A stretch of DNA of 64,000 nucleotides from NP936 sp002726085 (GTDB lineage Bacteria > Acidobacteriota > Vicinamibacteria > Vicinamibacterales > UBA8438). The notes under the pieces were generated by a model. That model was not told where the DNA came from and did not search any database. It saw nothing but the letters and a program-made list of their open reading frames with translations. The stretch is from NCBI GenBank assembly GCA_036012905.1, contig DASCQF010000010.1, positions 22,672 to 86,671 of the forward strand, in the 5' to 3' direction. Made by a program: the position numbers and the translations under genes. The stretch's first letter is position 1, and each line of letters begins with the position of its first letter. Shown here piece after piece: positions 9,473 through 18,496 of this stretch.

Positions 9473-10723
9473 ATGACTAACCGAAGCAAGAAGCTGTGCG
9501 AACAGAGCGGCGTCTCCCGCCGTCAGGCGCTCAAGATCGGCGCGCAGGGCATCGGCCTGGGGATTCTGGGCGGCGTCAGTCCGCTGCCGCCGATGTTTGG
9601 GGCGGCGTCGACCGCGCTGGCGGCCACCCCAGGCAAGATCCTGGTGGTGTTCGAATGGTTCGGCGGCTATGACGGCCTGAGCGCATTCGTACCCTACGGA
9701 GACGACGCGCTCTACCGGCTCCGTCCGAACGTCGGTGTCCGGGAAGCGGACGTCATCAAGGTCGACGACCACTTCGGGTTCCAGAAGTCGATGGTCGGCA
9801 TGCACCGGCTCTGGGACGAGGGCAATGCGGCCCTCATCCACGGCACCGGCTACGACCAACCGTCGTTCTCCCACTTCGCCTCCAGCTCGTTCTGGCACAC
9901 CGGGGCCCCCAACAGCGGCGAACCCTACGGCTGGTACGGCCGGACGGCGGACGCCCTCGACCCGAAGGGCACGCCGAACTACCTGGTCAACATTTCGGCG
10001 ACCCAGACCCTGGCGGTCCGGGCCCGCGACCACGTGCCGGTGGTCTTCCAGGATCCGAACGGGTTCCGCCGCGACCTGTTTCACCCGCAGCAGGCACAGG
10101 TCGAACGGATCGGCACCGGACAGGAACCGCGCAACGACACCCACCGATTCCTGCTCGACGTGAACCAGAGCGCCCGCGAGGCCTCGGCCCTCGTGCGCCA
10201 GGCGTGGCAGAACTACGCCCGGACGCGCACGCCGGACCTGCGGCTGCTCGACCTCGATAAGGTCGTGGCGCTCGTCGAGAACGACTTCCCGGCGCGGCTC
10301 TACTACGTGCGGCTGCGGAACAGCCTGTTCGACACGCACGTGAACCAGGAGAGCCCATTCGACCGGCAGGTGCAGTACTGCTCGGACGCAGTCTGGGGCT
10401 TCTTCGAGGAGATGAAACGGCTCGGCAAGCAGGACGAGGTCGCCATCCTCATCCACAGCGAATTCGGCCGGCGCGTGCCGGAGAACACCAGCCTGGGCAC
10501 CGATCACGGCACCGCCAACGTCTCGTTCGTGCTCGGCGGCGGCGTCAAGGGCGGGCAGTATGGCACCCCGCCCAGCCTGACCGACCTCATCCTCGGCGGC
10601 AATCTGCAGCACACCACCGACTTTCGACGCGTCTACGCCACACTCATCGACGAGTACCTGGGACACTCCAAATCGGAGGATGTGCTGGGCGGCAAGTTCG
10701 AGACCCTGGGCATGTTCACGTAA
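9473..10723 (+). CDS. DUF1501 family protein, Tat-exported
   Basis: A 416-residue protein of the DUF1501 family, related to alkaline phosphatase/sulfatase-fold enzymes. The N-terminus has a twin-arginine signal (SRRQALKIG, then a hydrophobic stretch to about residue 50), so it is probably exported folded. Family blocks are VVFEWFGGYDGLSAFVP, HGTGYDQPSFSHF, VAILIHSEFGRR and TDHGTA near the C-terminus. It is the usual downstream partner of DUF1800, and the 34-base gap supports co-transcription. No enzymatic function is established. It converges on DUF4159 with only 19 bases between the stops. Confidence 0.92.
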   Translation: MTNRSKKLCEQSGVSRRQALKIGAQGIGLGILGGVSPLPPMFGAASTALAATPGKILVVFEWFGGYDGLSAFVPYGDDALYRLRPNVGVREADVIKVDDHFGFQKSMVGMHRLWDEGNAALIHGTGYDQPSFSHFASSSFWHTGAPNSGEPYGWYGRTADALDPKGTPNYLVNISATQTLAVRARDHVPVVFQDPNGFRRDLFHPQQAQVERIGTGQEPRNDTHRFLLDVNQSAREASALVRQAWQNYARTRTPDLRLLDLDKVVALVENDFPARLYYVRLRNSLFDTHVNQESPFDRQVQYCSDAVWGFFEEMKRLGKQDEVAILIHSEFGRRVPENTSLGTDHGTANVSFVLGGGVKGGQYGTPPSLTDLILGGNLQHTTDFRRVYATLIDEYLGHSKSEDVLGGKFETLGMFT

Positions 10724-10743
10724 CACCGCCGGCAGGCCGGTGT
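10723..10743. terminator. hairpin between convergent genes, possible bidirectional terminator
   Basis: An imperfect inverted repeat (ACACCGCC...GGCCGGTGT) sits exactly between the stop codons of the convergent DUF1501 and DUF4159 genes. No T-run follows on either strand, so the call rests on structure and position alone. Confidence 0.35.
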
Positions 10744-11597
10744 CAGTGACTCATCGCGTAGATGGTCGTGTTGACGGTGATCTCGATCGCGTAGGTCGAA
10801 TACTTCAGCGGATAGTACGGATGCTCGGCCCACTCCCAGGCGTCGCCGATGTCGGTGTTCCAGTTGATGATGACTATCAGGCGCCCATCGTCGTCGAAGA
10901 TGCCACGCACATGCGGCGTAATCCCGTCTCGTTGCCAGGTCGGCCCACCCTGGGCCCGATAGAGCGACGGGACCTGGATGATCTCGTCGATGTCGTAGAC
11001 CGTGTTGAAGATCGGGTGTTCGAGCGGCACCTCGACGATTGGGTACTCGGGTAGCACGCGCTTGATTTCCCGTTCGAAATTCTCCCAATCCCAGCTTCCC
11101 CAGAAGTCGTCAATCATCAGGAACCCGCCCGCCAGCAGGTAGTCGCGCAGCCCCCGCGCCTCCGGCTCGGTCATGTTCATGTAGCCAACTTGCAGGGCAT
11201 AGAGGAACGGATACCGGCGAAGCTCGGGATCGTCGAGCTGGATGGCGTTCTCCCCTTCGTAGGCGTCGAGGTCGACCAGGCGGTCGATGATGGAGAGAAA
11301 CTGTCGGTCGGCTTTCGGATAGTCGGTGGCCCACGACCCACCCCACCCGCCCCGCCCGGCTCCGCTGTAGATTGCCCGCGTGAAGAAAAACTCGCGCCCG
11401 TCGGCACTCGGGTTCTCGAGCGACGGCCTGACGTCCTCCCGCCGGAACACCGGCTGGCCCTGCGGTTCGGCCGTCTCGAACCGCGGCGCCGACGCGGCCC
11501 GCGGGGTCTGCCACCACGCCGCGCAGGCACCTCCGATGACTGCCGTCGTGACCAGCCCCGCCCGGAGGATACGCCGCGCCCTCCTCGGTCTCGTCAT
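10743..11597 (-). CDS. DUF4159 domain protein
   Basis: A 284-residue exported protein with an N-terminal arginine-rich n-region and one hydrophobic segment (about residues 10-28), then a DUF4159 domain. Recognisable parts are EFFFTRAIYSGAGR, the SWATDYPKADRQFL block, LRDYLLAGGFLMIDDFWGS, HPIFNTVYDI and a C-terminal NTTIYAMSH. DUF4159 has a class-I glutamine-amidotransferase-like (flavodoxin-like) fold and is often found in gliding or surface-biogenesis contexts; its function is unknown. The ribosome site is weak. A good -35/-10 pair lies about 100 bases upstream (11692-11719). Confidence 0.85.
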   Translation of the reverse strand: MTRPRRARRILRAGLVTTAVIGGACAAWWQTPRAASAPRFETAEPQGQPVFRREDVRPSLENPSADGREFFFTRAIYSGAGRGGWGGSWATDYPKADRQFLSIIDRLVDLDAYEGENAIQLDDPELRRYPFLYALQVGYMNMTEPEARGLRDYLLAGGFLMIDDFWGSWDWENFEREIKRVLPEYPIVEVPLEHPIFNTVYDIDEIIQVPSLYRAQGGPTWQRDGITPHVRGIFDDDGRLIVIINWNTDIGDAWEWAEHPYYPLKYSTYAIEITVNTTIYAMSH

Positions 11598-11691
11598 GGC
11601 GCCGGCACCAGGCGGTCGAGCTTGGCGGTAGCGTGATAGGAAGCGAGGGTCGGGCCGGATTCGAGAGGCATAACCTGCTGAGAATCAGCCG

Positions 11692-11719
11692 ATTATACTC
11701 TCCGGAGCGCAGGTGTCAG
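11692..11719 (-). promoter_or_regulatory. promoter of the DUF4159 gene
   Basis: On the minus strand, -35 CTGACA (11714-11719), a 16-base spacer and a perfect -10 TATAAT (11692-11697) followed by CGGC. It lies about 95 bases before the DUF4159 start. The same -10 plus CGGC core recurs upstream of several other minus-strand genes in this window. Confidence 0.7.
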
Positions 11720-11825
11720 GCCGTGCGAAAGTGTCTGCATTAACATCTCTCCACCAACGGCCTGTTGACATGCGGAAGCAATGCACAGAGCATCTCCTCG
11801 ACATCGATTCGGGGAGATACAGACG

Positions 11826-13010
11826 ATGATGAATCGGCGCCAGTTCGTCTACGCAGCGGCTGCAAGCGTCGTGACGTTCGCCCGTAGTTCACTGGCCCTC
11901 GCGGCCGACTACGACCTGGTAGTCAAGGGCGGGCGCATAATCGACCCCTCGCTACGGGTCAACGCGATCCGCGATGTGGCAATCGCGGCTGGCCGCATCG
12001 CGGCGGTCGAGGCCGAGATCGCGCCCGAGGGCGCGGAGGTCATCGATGCGACCGGCAAGCTGGTCGTTCCAGGACTGCTCGACGTCCATACGCATTATGC
12101 CCAGGACGAGAACGGCCCATCGATCTGCCTGTCGGACGGTGTGACCGGCTGGGTCGACGCAGGGTCGGAGGGCGCCGATCAGATCGGCCAGATGGTGGCC
12201 ATCGCCAGGTCGGCGCCGCAGCCGGCCCGCGTGCTCCTCAACATCGGGCGCGCCGGTATCCTGCCCGACGGCGACACGATGGACCTCACCCTAGCGGATG
12301 TCGACGCTGCGAAGGCGGCGATCGCACAGAACCGAGACTTTGTCGTGGGCGTCAAGGCACGGTTAACCCAGGGGGTCGCCGCAGACGACGTCGAGGTACT
12401 GCGCCGCGCGCAAGAAGTGGCCTCATCCTTCAACCTGCCCGTGATGATTCACATCGGCCAGACGGCCTCGCCGATGTCCACCCTGATCGGTCAGCTCAAG
12501 CGCGGCGACATCGTCACCCACATGCTGGCACCGCCGCCCAACAGCATCATCGACGACGACGACCAGATTCTGCCGGAGGTGCTCGCCGCACGGCGGCGCG
12601 GCGTGTGGTTCGACGTGGCCAACGGACGCTCGGGACATCTGCTCTGGGACACCTTCGACCGCATCCTCCAGGCGGGCTTCTGGCCCGATACGATTTCCAC
12701 CGACGGCAATACGACCAGCCGGAACGCGGAAAGCGTCATCGACTTCCCGAACGTGATGTCGAAGTTTCTGAACTTCGGGATGACGATCGACCAGGTGGTT
12801 GCACGCGCGACCGTCAACGCCTCGCGCGTCTACCCGCTGTTCCGGGACCGTGGGACGCTCAATGTAGGCGCCCCGGCCGACGTGGCGGTGCTCGAGCTAC
12901 GCGAAGGGTCGTTCGAGTTCGTCGACAACTACGGAAACACGCGAACCGGCCGACAACGACTCTTTCCGAGCGAGACCGTCCTTGCCGGCAACCGGGTTCC
13001 GCGCGCCTAG
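11826..13010 (+). CDS. amidohydrolase-family protein, exported
   Basis: A 394-residue amidohydrolase-superfamily protein (dihydroorotase/deacetylase-like). The N-terminus has a twin-arginine type signal (NRRQFVYAAAA). The substructure VVKGGRIIDPSLRVNAIRDVAI and LVVPGLLDVHTHYAQDE give the metal-binding HxH of this superfamily. KARLTQG may be the carbamylated-lysine region, and later histidines occur in MIHIGQT and DIVTHML. The C-terminus closes with the usual second half of the small beta domain (GAPADVAVLELREGSFEFVD). The start has GGGGAG 9 bases upstream. The substrate is unknown; an exported amidohydrolase could act on imported amides or lactones. Confidence 0.85.
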   Translation: MMNRRQFVYAAAASVVTFARSSLALAADYDLVVKGGRIIDPSLRVNAIRDVAIAAGRIAAVEAEIAPEGAEVIDATGKLVVPGLLDVHTHYAQDENGPSICLSDGVTGWVDAGSEGADQIGQMVAIARSAPQPARVLLNIGRAGILPDGDTMDLTLADVDAAKAAIAQNRDFVVGVKARLTQGVAADDVEVLRRAQEVASSFNLPVMIHIGQTASPMSTLIGQLKRGDIVTHMLAPPPNSIIDDDDQILPEVLAARRRGVWFDVANGRSGHLLWDTFDRILQAGFWPDTISTDGNTTSRNAESVIDFPNVMSKFLNFGMTIDQVVARATVNASRVYPLFRDRGTLNVGAPADVAVLELREGSFEFVDNYGNTRTGRQRLFPSETVLAGNRVPRA

Positions 13011-13062
13011 CAGCTTGCCTGGAACCTGCGCTTCTTCGCCTCGCAGGTGTAGACCCCGCAGG

Positions 13063-14064
13063 TCAGGGACGCAGCTCGCGCCCCAGACGTTCGAGATTTC
13101 GTGCGCCGGCCAGAATCCCATACAGCCCGATGTTGCCTTCATGGCACGCGTACTCGAAGAGCGGACCGTCGGTGCGCCGGAACGGCATCATGACCGTATA
13201 GGGGGCGGTATATACCGACGGGTCGGTGACGGTGTACTCGTAGGCGATAGTGTCTGAGTCGAGTCGGGTCAGGCGTTCAACCAGCTGCATGTCCGAGCCG
13301 ATTCTCCCGTTCCCCCAATCGCGGAACTGAGTCGTCTCGACGACCAGGATCTCCCCTTCCCAGTGCCCGCGCGACACGCCTGCGAGCTGCTCGAACGGGG
13401 GCTTGGCGGTGTCCTCGAGCGGGATGACCCGCGCCTGTCGCGCCTGCTCGGTGAGTATCACCACGTGCTCGGCCGTCTGGAAGATCATCAAGTTGTTGTT
13501 GTAGGCGCCGGACCTGATCGGTGGACCCGATTTGGAGAACATGATGCACCGGTCGCCCATACCCCGGTTCTCGTAGGAGTCGTACATATGCTCCCGTCGG
13601 TAGGCAGACCGCTCCCGGCTCGCCATGCGGGCCGCCTCTGTCTGCGGCGGATACCGTCCATCAGGCGGATCGATGATGAGCGACGTCCGCTTGTCGGAGG
13701 TCAGCTCGATGCCGCGCTCATACCAGAACTCGTTGTACGACAGCACGCCGCCATCCTCACGCGACTGGTATCCGGCGTTCGGCGCCCCCGTCTCGGGGTC
13801 GAAGAGGTCACGGTTCTGACGCGTTCTCTCCGACGCCTCGAACGCCGCGGCTTCCTCTGGCGTCAGGGTCTCTTGTCCCGCGAACTGGGCGGGCCGCTGG
13901 AGCGGTGTCAGGGTGCGGAAGGTAAAGACACCGGAGACATCCGGATGGCCATCCGGCGTCCGCATCGGCATCCCGCCTGCGGCGGACTGGGCCATGACCG
14001 GCCGGGGTGCGAGCGTGACCATGATCGCCAGAGTGAAGAACGCCGCGAAGCATTTCTCGAGCAT
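13063..14064 (-). CDS. secreted protein of the CHEGN-motif family, copy 1
   Basis: A 333-residue secreted protein (signal peptide to about residue 26, VMAQS) from a family abundant in Acidobacteria and without known function. Conserved parts are PMRTPDGHPDVSG, TPEEAAAFEASERTRQNRD, NEFWYERG, the cysteine in GDRCIMF, YNNNLMIFQ, GVSRGHWEGEILVVETTQF, LVERLTRLD and FEYACHEGN near the C-terminus. Two cysteines are thus invariant among the copies here. The start is the ATG 7 bases after GGGAG, a leader repeated in copies 3 and 4. Other copies are at 24.9, 49.9 and 53.3 kb. Confidence 0.8.
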   Translation of the reverse strand: MLEKCFAAFFTLAIMVTLAPRPVMAQSAAGGMPMRTPDGHPDVSGVFTFRTLTPLQRPAQFAGQETLTPEEAAAFEASERTRQNRDLFDPETGAPNAGYQSREDGGVLSYNEFWYERGIELTSDKRTSLIIDPPDGRYPPQTEAARMASRERSAYRREHMYDSYENRGMGDRCIMFSKSGPPIRSGAYNNNLMIFQTAEHVVILTEQARQARVIPLEDTAKPPFEQLAGVSRGHWEGEILVVETTQFRDWGNGRIGSDMQLVERLTRLDSDTIAYEYTVTDPSVYTAPYTVMMPFRRTDGPLFEYACHEGNIGLYGILAGARNLERLGRELRP

Positions 14065-14196
14065 CTGCAATCTCCCATGGTTACCGGCCGCTACACGTCA
14101 CGCCCTACGCTTAGAAACGCTCCCGTGAAGGTAAGGTAACACAGCATCACGATCGGTAGAATCCGGATCGGTGAGTTGGCCTGGCCAAGCAGGACT

Positions 14197-14217
14197 CACT
14201 ATTCACTATTCACTATT
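14197..14217 (+). repeat. short tandem heptamer, three units
   Basis: Three near-perfect units of TCACTAT/TCACTATT abut and include the stop of the NHL lipoprotein gene. This kind of heptamer run is seen in intergenic DNA of various bacteria; no function is evident. Confidence 0.5.
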
Positions 14218-15340
14218 TAATGACGAGCCCTCTTCCCACAAGCCTGCTCGGATCGGCGTCAGGCTTCGGCACGAACTTGTTGAGCCAGCCGCCCGACCAG
14301 CTGGCGATGTAGACGTTGCCTTCTTCGTCCACGTCGAGCTGGTGCGGGCGGAACAGCCCGCCCGCCAGGCCACCCGGACCGCCATAGGCGCCCCAGGTGT
14401 GCTCCAACTCGCCGTCGAGGCTGTACTTGAGCACCCGGTGCAGGCTGGCCGAGATGACCCAGACCGCGTGGTGCTCGTCGATGAACACGCCGACCGGGTC
14501 GGTGATGTCGGGCCATTCGTCGATGAAGTCCCCGTCTTCGGTGAAGATCTGGACCCGGTTGTTCCGGCGGTCGGCGACGTAGACTCGATGCTCCTGGTCG
14601 ATGGCCAGCCCGTGGACCAGATCGAACTGTCCGGGACCGGTGCCAGCCTCGCCCCACTCCATCAGGTAGTTGCCGTCGGCGTCGTACTTGACGATGCGCG
14701 TGTTCCAGTAGCCGTCACCGAGCAGGAAGCTGCCGTCGGCCAGAAAGGCCAGCACCGCCGGGTCGCCGTAGTCGAACGGCCCAGGGTTCGGGTTTGCCCG
14801 CGCCTCCGCCCGTGTCGCCGGGTCGTCCCCGTCGCCCAACCGCATCACCAGCTCGCTGCCATCGTTGGTGAACTTCAGCACCTGCATGTGGACTCCGCGC
14901 CCGCGGCCTCGCTCCACCACCCACACGTGACGCTCGGGGTCGTACGGGCTGATGTAGACCTGGTGGGGACGGTTGAGGGTGTCGTCCCACTGCGACCAGT
15001 TCTCCACCAGATTGCCGTTCCGGTCGACGACCACGAGATAGTTCGACGTGCCGTCGCGACGCTCGCCGTCGGCGTTGCGGTCTCCCCACACCGCCACGAT
15101 GATCCGGTCAGGCGTGTCCGCCGCCACGCCAGACACTTCGCCCCAGGTCCAGGGATCTTCGTGATCCGGCGCCGGCTTCCACCACCCGGCGACGGCCTCG
15201 TAGCCGCCGGTTCGACCGTCGCCGCCTTTCACGATCGCGCGCGGTGTGGACCCCTCGGGAGTGGGTGGCATGGTGGCGCCGCCACAGGCGTACAGTCCAA
15301 CCAGTGCGGACGCGAGAACGGAATGGGTGTCCAGGGTCAT
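14213..15340 (-). CDS. NHL-repeat lipoprotein, amidating-lyase-like
   Basis: A 375-residue six-bladed NHL propeller. The N-terminus ends in LYACGG, a plausible lipobox, so the mature protein may be anchored through the Cys at about residue 19. Blades read PHQVYISPYDPERHVWVVERG, LAIDQEHRVYVADRRNNRVQIF and HQLDVDEEGNVYIA, as in peptidyl-alpha-hydroxyglycine alpha-amidating lyases. Aspartate/histidine pairs in the blade loops could bind the Zn and Ca of that family, but no peptide-amidation monooxygenase is present. The stop lies inside a TCACTAT tandem repeat. The MBL-fold gene ends 24 bases upstream on the same strand, so the two may be co-transcribed. Confidence 0.78.
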   Translation of the reverse strand: MTLDTHSVLASALVGLYACGGATMPPTPEGSTPRAIVKGGDGRTGGYEAVAGWWKPAPDHEDPWTWGEVSGVAADTPDRIIVAVWGDRNADGERRDGTSNYLVVVDRNGNLVENWSQWDDTLNRPHQVYISPYDPERHVWVVERGRGRGVHMQVLKFTNDGSELVMRLGDGDDPATRAEARANPNPGPFDYGDPAVLAFLADGSFLLGDGYWNTRIVKYDADGNYLMEWGEAGTGPGQFDLVHGLAIDQEHRVYVADRRNNRVQIFTEDGDFIDEWPDITDPVGVFIDEHHAVWVISASLHRVLKYSLDGELEHTWGAYGGPGGLAGGLFRPHQLDVDEEGNVYIASWSGGWLNKFVPKPDADPSRLVGRGLVIK

Positions 15341-15363
15341 GGGAGACTCGATCTCGGCGCTGG

Positions 15364-16401
15364 TCAGCGCGCCATGTAGGAGCGGCTGTGGCCGTTCCGG
15401 CTGTTCAGCACCGTAAAGGCACCGTCAGGCTCGACTGCGGCGCGAATCCAGTGCCCCTCGCACGCGTCGGTCTCTTCGAGGTTCGCGATCATCTCCTCGG
15501 CCGTGTTGTCCTCGGGACCGGGCGCGAACAGCGAGCGGTGCCCCTGCCACACCCCCTCCAGACCAGGGCTGGCGGCGATGCGCTGGTAGTGCCGGGTCAT
15601 CACCGCGTCGAACCCGGGTGATGTTCCGCCCAGCCCTTTGCGAGGACCGTTGTTGACCACCACCACCTGCGGCTTCATCGCATAGAGGTGCGTCGGCGAG
15701 CCGGCGTCGTCGAAGGCGGCGTGGCGGCTCGTCTGATAGACGGTCACCTCGCCGACCAGGTTCACCGGGCAGGACAGCTCGACCTCCTTGGCCCAGTTGA
15801 AGTCGCCGAGGTCGAGAAAGGTGAATCCCCCGTAAGTGAACAGGACCCCGACGCTGCGCTGGTTCTCCGGGCTGGCCTGCGCCTTCTGCTCGGCGGTCGC
15901 GCACAGCGGGTTCCCAGCGCCGCCGTTCACCGGGGTCGAAATGATCCGCTCGTTCGACGCGATGACGGCGACGTCGACGCCACCAAGCGAGATCCGATCG
16001 CCGGCCGCGACGACCGACCGCTTGTCGCCGCACACCCGAAGATACGCGTCGACCCAGCGCTGATTCGCCTCCTCGGTGTTGGTGCCGTGGTCGTAGCAGC
16101 GCCCGATCGGAATCATCTCGGCCAGGGCTTCGAGACCGCCCACGTGGTCGGTGTGATAATGCGTGATGACGAGATGGTCGATGCGGCTCAGTCCGGCTTC
16201 CTGAGCCGCGGCGAAGATGCGCCTCGCGTCGCGATTATCCGACCCGGGGAAGCCGGTATCGATCAGCATCGACTCGCCGGTGGGCGACACGGCGAGCGTG
16301 GCGGCGCCGCCCTCCACGTCCACCCAGTAAATGTCGAAGGCGGACGGTTGGGCGACGACCGAGGTCGTCATCGTGGCAACTGCGGCCACGATGGTGGCCA
16401 T
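15364..16401 (-). CDS. secreted metallo-beta-lactamase-fold hydrolase
   Basis: A 345-residue protein with a signal peptide (about residues 1-18, VVAQ) and an MBL fold. The metal motif THYHTDHVGG (H81, H83, D85, H86) and the preceding MLIDTGFPG strand are intact. It resembles the ComEC/Rec2-related and competence-type MBL hydrolases found as secreted stand-alone proteins. The substrate is unknown. The ATG at 16401 is taken because the signal peptide begins there, but no ribosome site precedes it: a REP-like double hairpin (16402-16451) directly abuts the start codon. It lies 146 bases downstream of a quinoprotein on the same strand. Confidence 0.8.
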   Translation of the reverse strand: MATIVAAVATMTTSVVAQPSAFDIYWVDVEGGAATLAVSPTGESMLIDTGFPGSDNRDARRIFAAAQEAGLSRIDHLVITHYHTDHVGGLEALAEMIPIGRCYDHGTNTEEANQRWVDAYLRVCGDKRSVVAAGDRISLGGVDVAVIASNERIISTPVNGGAGNPLCATAEQKAQASPENQRSVGVLFTYGGFTFLDLGDFNWAKEVELSCPVNLVGEVTVYQTSRHAAFDDAGSPTHLYAMKPQVVVVNNGPRKGLGGTSPGFDAVMTRHYQRIAASPGLEGVWQGHRSLFAPGPEDNTAEEMIANLEETDACEGHWIRAAVEPDGAFTVLNSRNGHSRSYMAR

Positions 16402-16451
16402 GTGGCGCACGGCTCTAGCCGTGCGATCGCAGGCCTGAAGGCCTGCGCCAC
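16402..16451. repeat. REP-like double hairpin abutting a start codon
   Basis: GTGGCGC at the left and GCGCCAC at the right bound two perfect hairpins, CACGGCT-ct-AGCCGTG and GCAGGCCT-ga-AGGCCTGC. The architecture matches the element at 39698-39765. The element touches the first base of the MBL-fold gene and occupies the place where its ribosome site should be. Confidence 0.7.
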
Positions 16452-16475
16452 AGAACCATCTGGTGCGATCGCCGA

Positions 16476-16513
16476 CCTGCCCGCCCGCCGCAACCTTGGC
16501 GAAGGCGGGAAGG
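16476..16513. repeat. partial REP-like element
   Basis: A CCGCC...GGCGGG stem-loop followed by AGGCCTGCGCCA, the same end sequence as the neighbouring REP-like element. It is probably a degenerate or half copy. Confidence 0.45.
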
Positions 16514-16547
16514 CCTGCGCCAGAGAATCGCTGATTCTCCATGGTTC

Positions 16548-18365
16548 TCACTCCGGCAGGGCGAACACGAACAGGTTGTTGCCAGAGCTGGGACGCAGCT
16601 CGGGGGTCAGTCCCATGAAGTGCGACGCTGTGCCCCCGGAGCCGGTGCCGAACGCCAGATACTGCCGGCCATCCACGGCGAAGCTGATCGGAAAGCCGCT
16701 GAGCGGCGACCCGAGGTTGATTTCCCACAGCACCTCGCCCGTCTCCTGGTCCCAGGCGCGAACCCGTCCGTTGACGTCGCCGCCAAACAGCAGCCCGCCC
16801 CCGGTCGCGACCAGCGACATCGTGGCCGCCCGTTGCTCGTAAAGCCAGGTGGTCTCACCGGTCTCGGCGGAAATCGCACGGATGGTGCCCACGTCGTCCG
16901 TGCCCGGTGCAATCTGATGCCGGTAGGCGATGGCATAGGTAGCCGACCGGCTCTCGGTGCGTGCGGCCGGCGTGTCGGGGTCGAACTCGGTGGTCGCCAT
17001 CATCCGCGCACAGGTGTTTCGCAGCGGCATGTACATCGTGTTGGTCAGCGGACTGTAGGCGCCGGCCTCCCAGTCTTTGCCGCCGTTCCAGGTGGGGCAG
17101 GTGAACACCTCCTGGCCGGGCCGGTTGAAGACGACCTCCGCGTTCGTCGACACCGCCCCGGTGGCGCCATCGATGTGGCTGATGACGTTCTGGGTCACAG
17201 TGGGCGTCGCCCAGAGAAACTCGCCGGTCTCGCGGTCGAGCGTGTAGACCACGCCGGTCTTGCCGGGGATGCCGGTCATCACCTTGCGGACCTCACCCGG
17301 CTGAATCCGCGGATTGATCCAGCTCACCGCGGACGGGTCTGGCGCAACGGCGGTGTCGACCAGGATGCGCTCGAATGGATGGTCCAGATCCCAGTGGTCG
17401 TTCAGGTGCTGGTAGTGCCAGCGGATCTCCCCGGTGTCGGGGTCCAGCGCCAGCGTCGAGTTGTGATAGAGGTGCGTGTTCTCGATGCCGCCCAGCATGA
17501 ACTTCGGCGCCGGCGAGGTGACCGAGGTGCCCTGGTAGATGAGCCGGAGCTCCGGGTCATAACTGGCCGGCATCCAGCTGCCGACGTGAATCCGCTCTTC
17601 CCACGGCACCCCGCCCCAGGTCTCGTCGCCCGGCTCGCCCGGTCGCGGGATGGTGCTGCGCCGCCACACCTCCTCGCCGGTCTGCGCGTCGTGCGCCACG
17701 ATGACGCAGGTCTCCGGCCCGCCCGTCGGCCGGCAGCTTCGGCCTGAGATCGCCTTGCCGTCGGCGATGATCGGCCCCGCGCTGTGTCCGGCCGGGGTCT
17801 CCTGATAGTCGAAGATCTCGGTCTCCCAGGCGATCTCGCCAGTGGTGGCGTCGAGGCCGAGGAAGAAGTCGTCGTCGGTGGTGTTCACGATGAACCGGTC
17901 GAAGATCGCGATGTTCCGGTTGCTGCGGGCGTTGCCCCCCACGAACTCGTAGACATCGTCCGGCAGGTCGCGCCGATACGACCAGATCAGGTCGCCCGTC
18001 ACTGCATCGATCGCCTCGATGACGTCGTTCGACTGGGGCATGTAGAGCACCCCGTCGTAGGCCAGAGGCGTGCCTTCCTGGCGTCCGGTCGCGAGCGCCC
18101 GGGTCCAGACCATCCGCAAGTCGCCCACGTTCTCGCGGTCAATCTGGCTGAGCGGGCTGTACCCCCACCCGTCGAGCGTCCGGCGCCAGCTCAGCCAGTC
18201 GTCATCGGACGGATTCGCCAGCATCGCGTCCGTCACCGGGACGAACCCGTCGGCGGCTTGCGCGTAGGCAGGCTCCGGCTGCGAGACTGCCGCGAGTGTC
18301 GCAAGCATCACGATGCCGACCGCCGTCGCCAGACCAGGTCGTGAACCACCAGACTGTTTGTGCAT
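16548..18365 (-). CDS. quinoprotein (paralogue group with Cys pair outside the PQQ face)
   Basis: A 605-residue secreted quinoprotein-like propeller (signal peptide to about residue 36, AYAQA), a close paralogue of the proteins at 5.0 and 43.5 kb. Shared blocks are DDWLSWRRTLDGWGYSPL, GRSCRPTGGPETC, RPGEPGDETWGG, NDHWDLDHPFER and TPTVTQNVISHIDG. It lacks the vicinal cysteine pair of PQQ alcohol dehydrogenases. AAGGAG is 7 bases before the ATG. The C-terminal blade GNNLFVFALPE ends just upstream of the repeat-rich spacer before the MBL gene. Substrate and cofactor content are unknown. Confidence 0.85.
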   Translation of the reverse strand: MHKQSGGSRPGLATAVGIVMLATLAAVSQPEPAYAQAADGFVPVTDAMLANPSDDDWLSWRRTLDGWGYSPLSQIDRENVGDLRMVWTRALATGRQEGTPLAYDGVLYMPQSNDVIEAIDAVTGDLIWSYRRDLPDDVYEFVGGNARSNRNIAIFDRFIVNTTDDDFFLGLDATTGEIAWETEIFDYQETPAGHSAGPIIADGKAISGRSCRPTGGPETCVIVAHDAQTGEEVWRRSTIPRPGEPGDETWGGVPWEERIHVGSWMPASYDPELRLIYQGTSVTSPAPKFMLGGIENTHLYHNSTLALDPDTGEIRWHYQHLNDHWDLDHPFERILVDTAVAPDPSAVSWINPRIQPGEVRKVMTGIPGKTGVVYTLDRETGEFLWATPTVTQNVISHIDGATGAVSTNAEVVFNRPGQEVFTCPTWNGGKDWEAGAYSPLTNTMYMPLRNTCARMMATTEFDPDTPAARTESRSATYAIAYRHQIAPGTDDVGTIRAISAETGETTWLYEQRAATMSLVATGGGLLFGGDVNGRVRAWDQETGEVLWEINLGSPLSGFPISFAVDGRQYLAFGTGSGGTASHFMGLTPELRPSSGNNLFVFALPE

Positions 18366-18428
18366 CGCACCGCTCCTTGTCGCCGGGTTCCTACCAAGAC
18401 CTGCCCGTGGCTCACAGCTTAGAAAGAT

Positions 18429-18452
18429 GTGGCGCAGGCTTTCAAACCTGCG
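18429..18452. repeat. single-hairpin REP-like half element
   Basis: GTGGCG followed by CAGGCTTTCAAACCTG forms one hairpin of the type seen in the double-hairpin elements at 16.4 and 39.7 kb. It lies between two quinoprotein genes on the same strand. Confidence 0.5.
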
Positions 18453-18496
18453 AGGCCAGGCCGTCTCCCATAGCAACGACCAGATCGTCCAGACTG

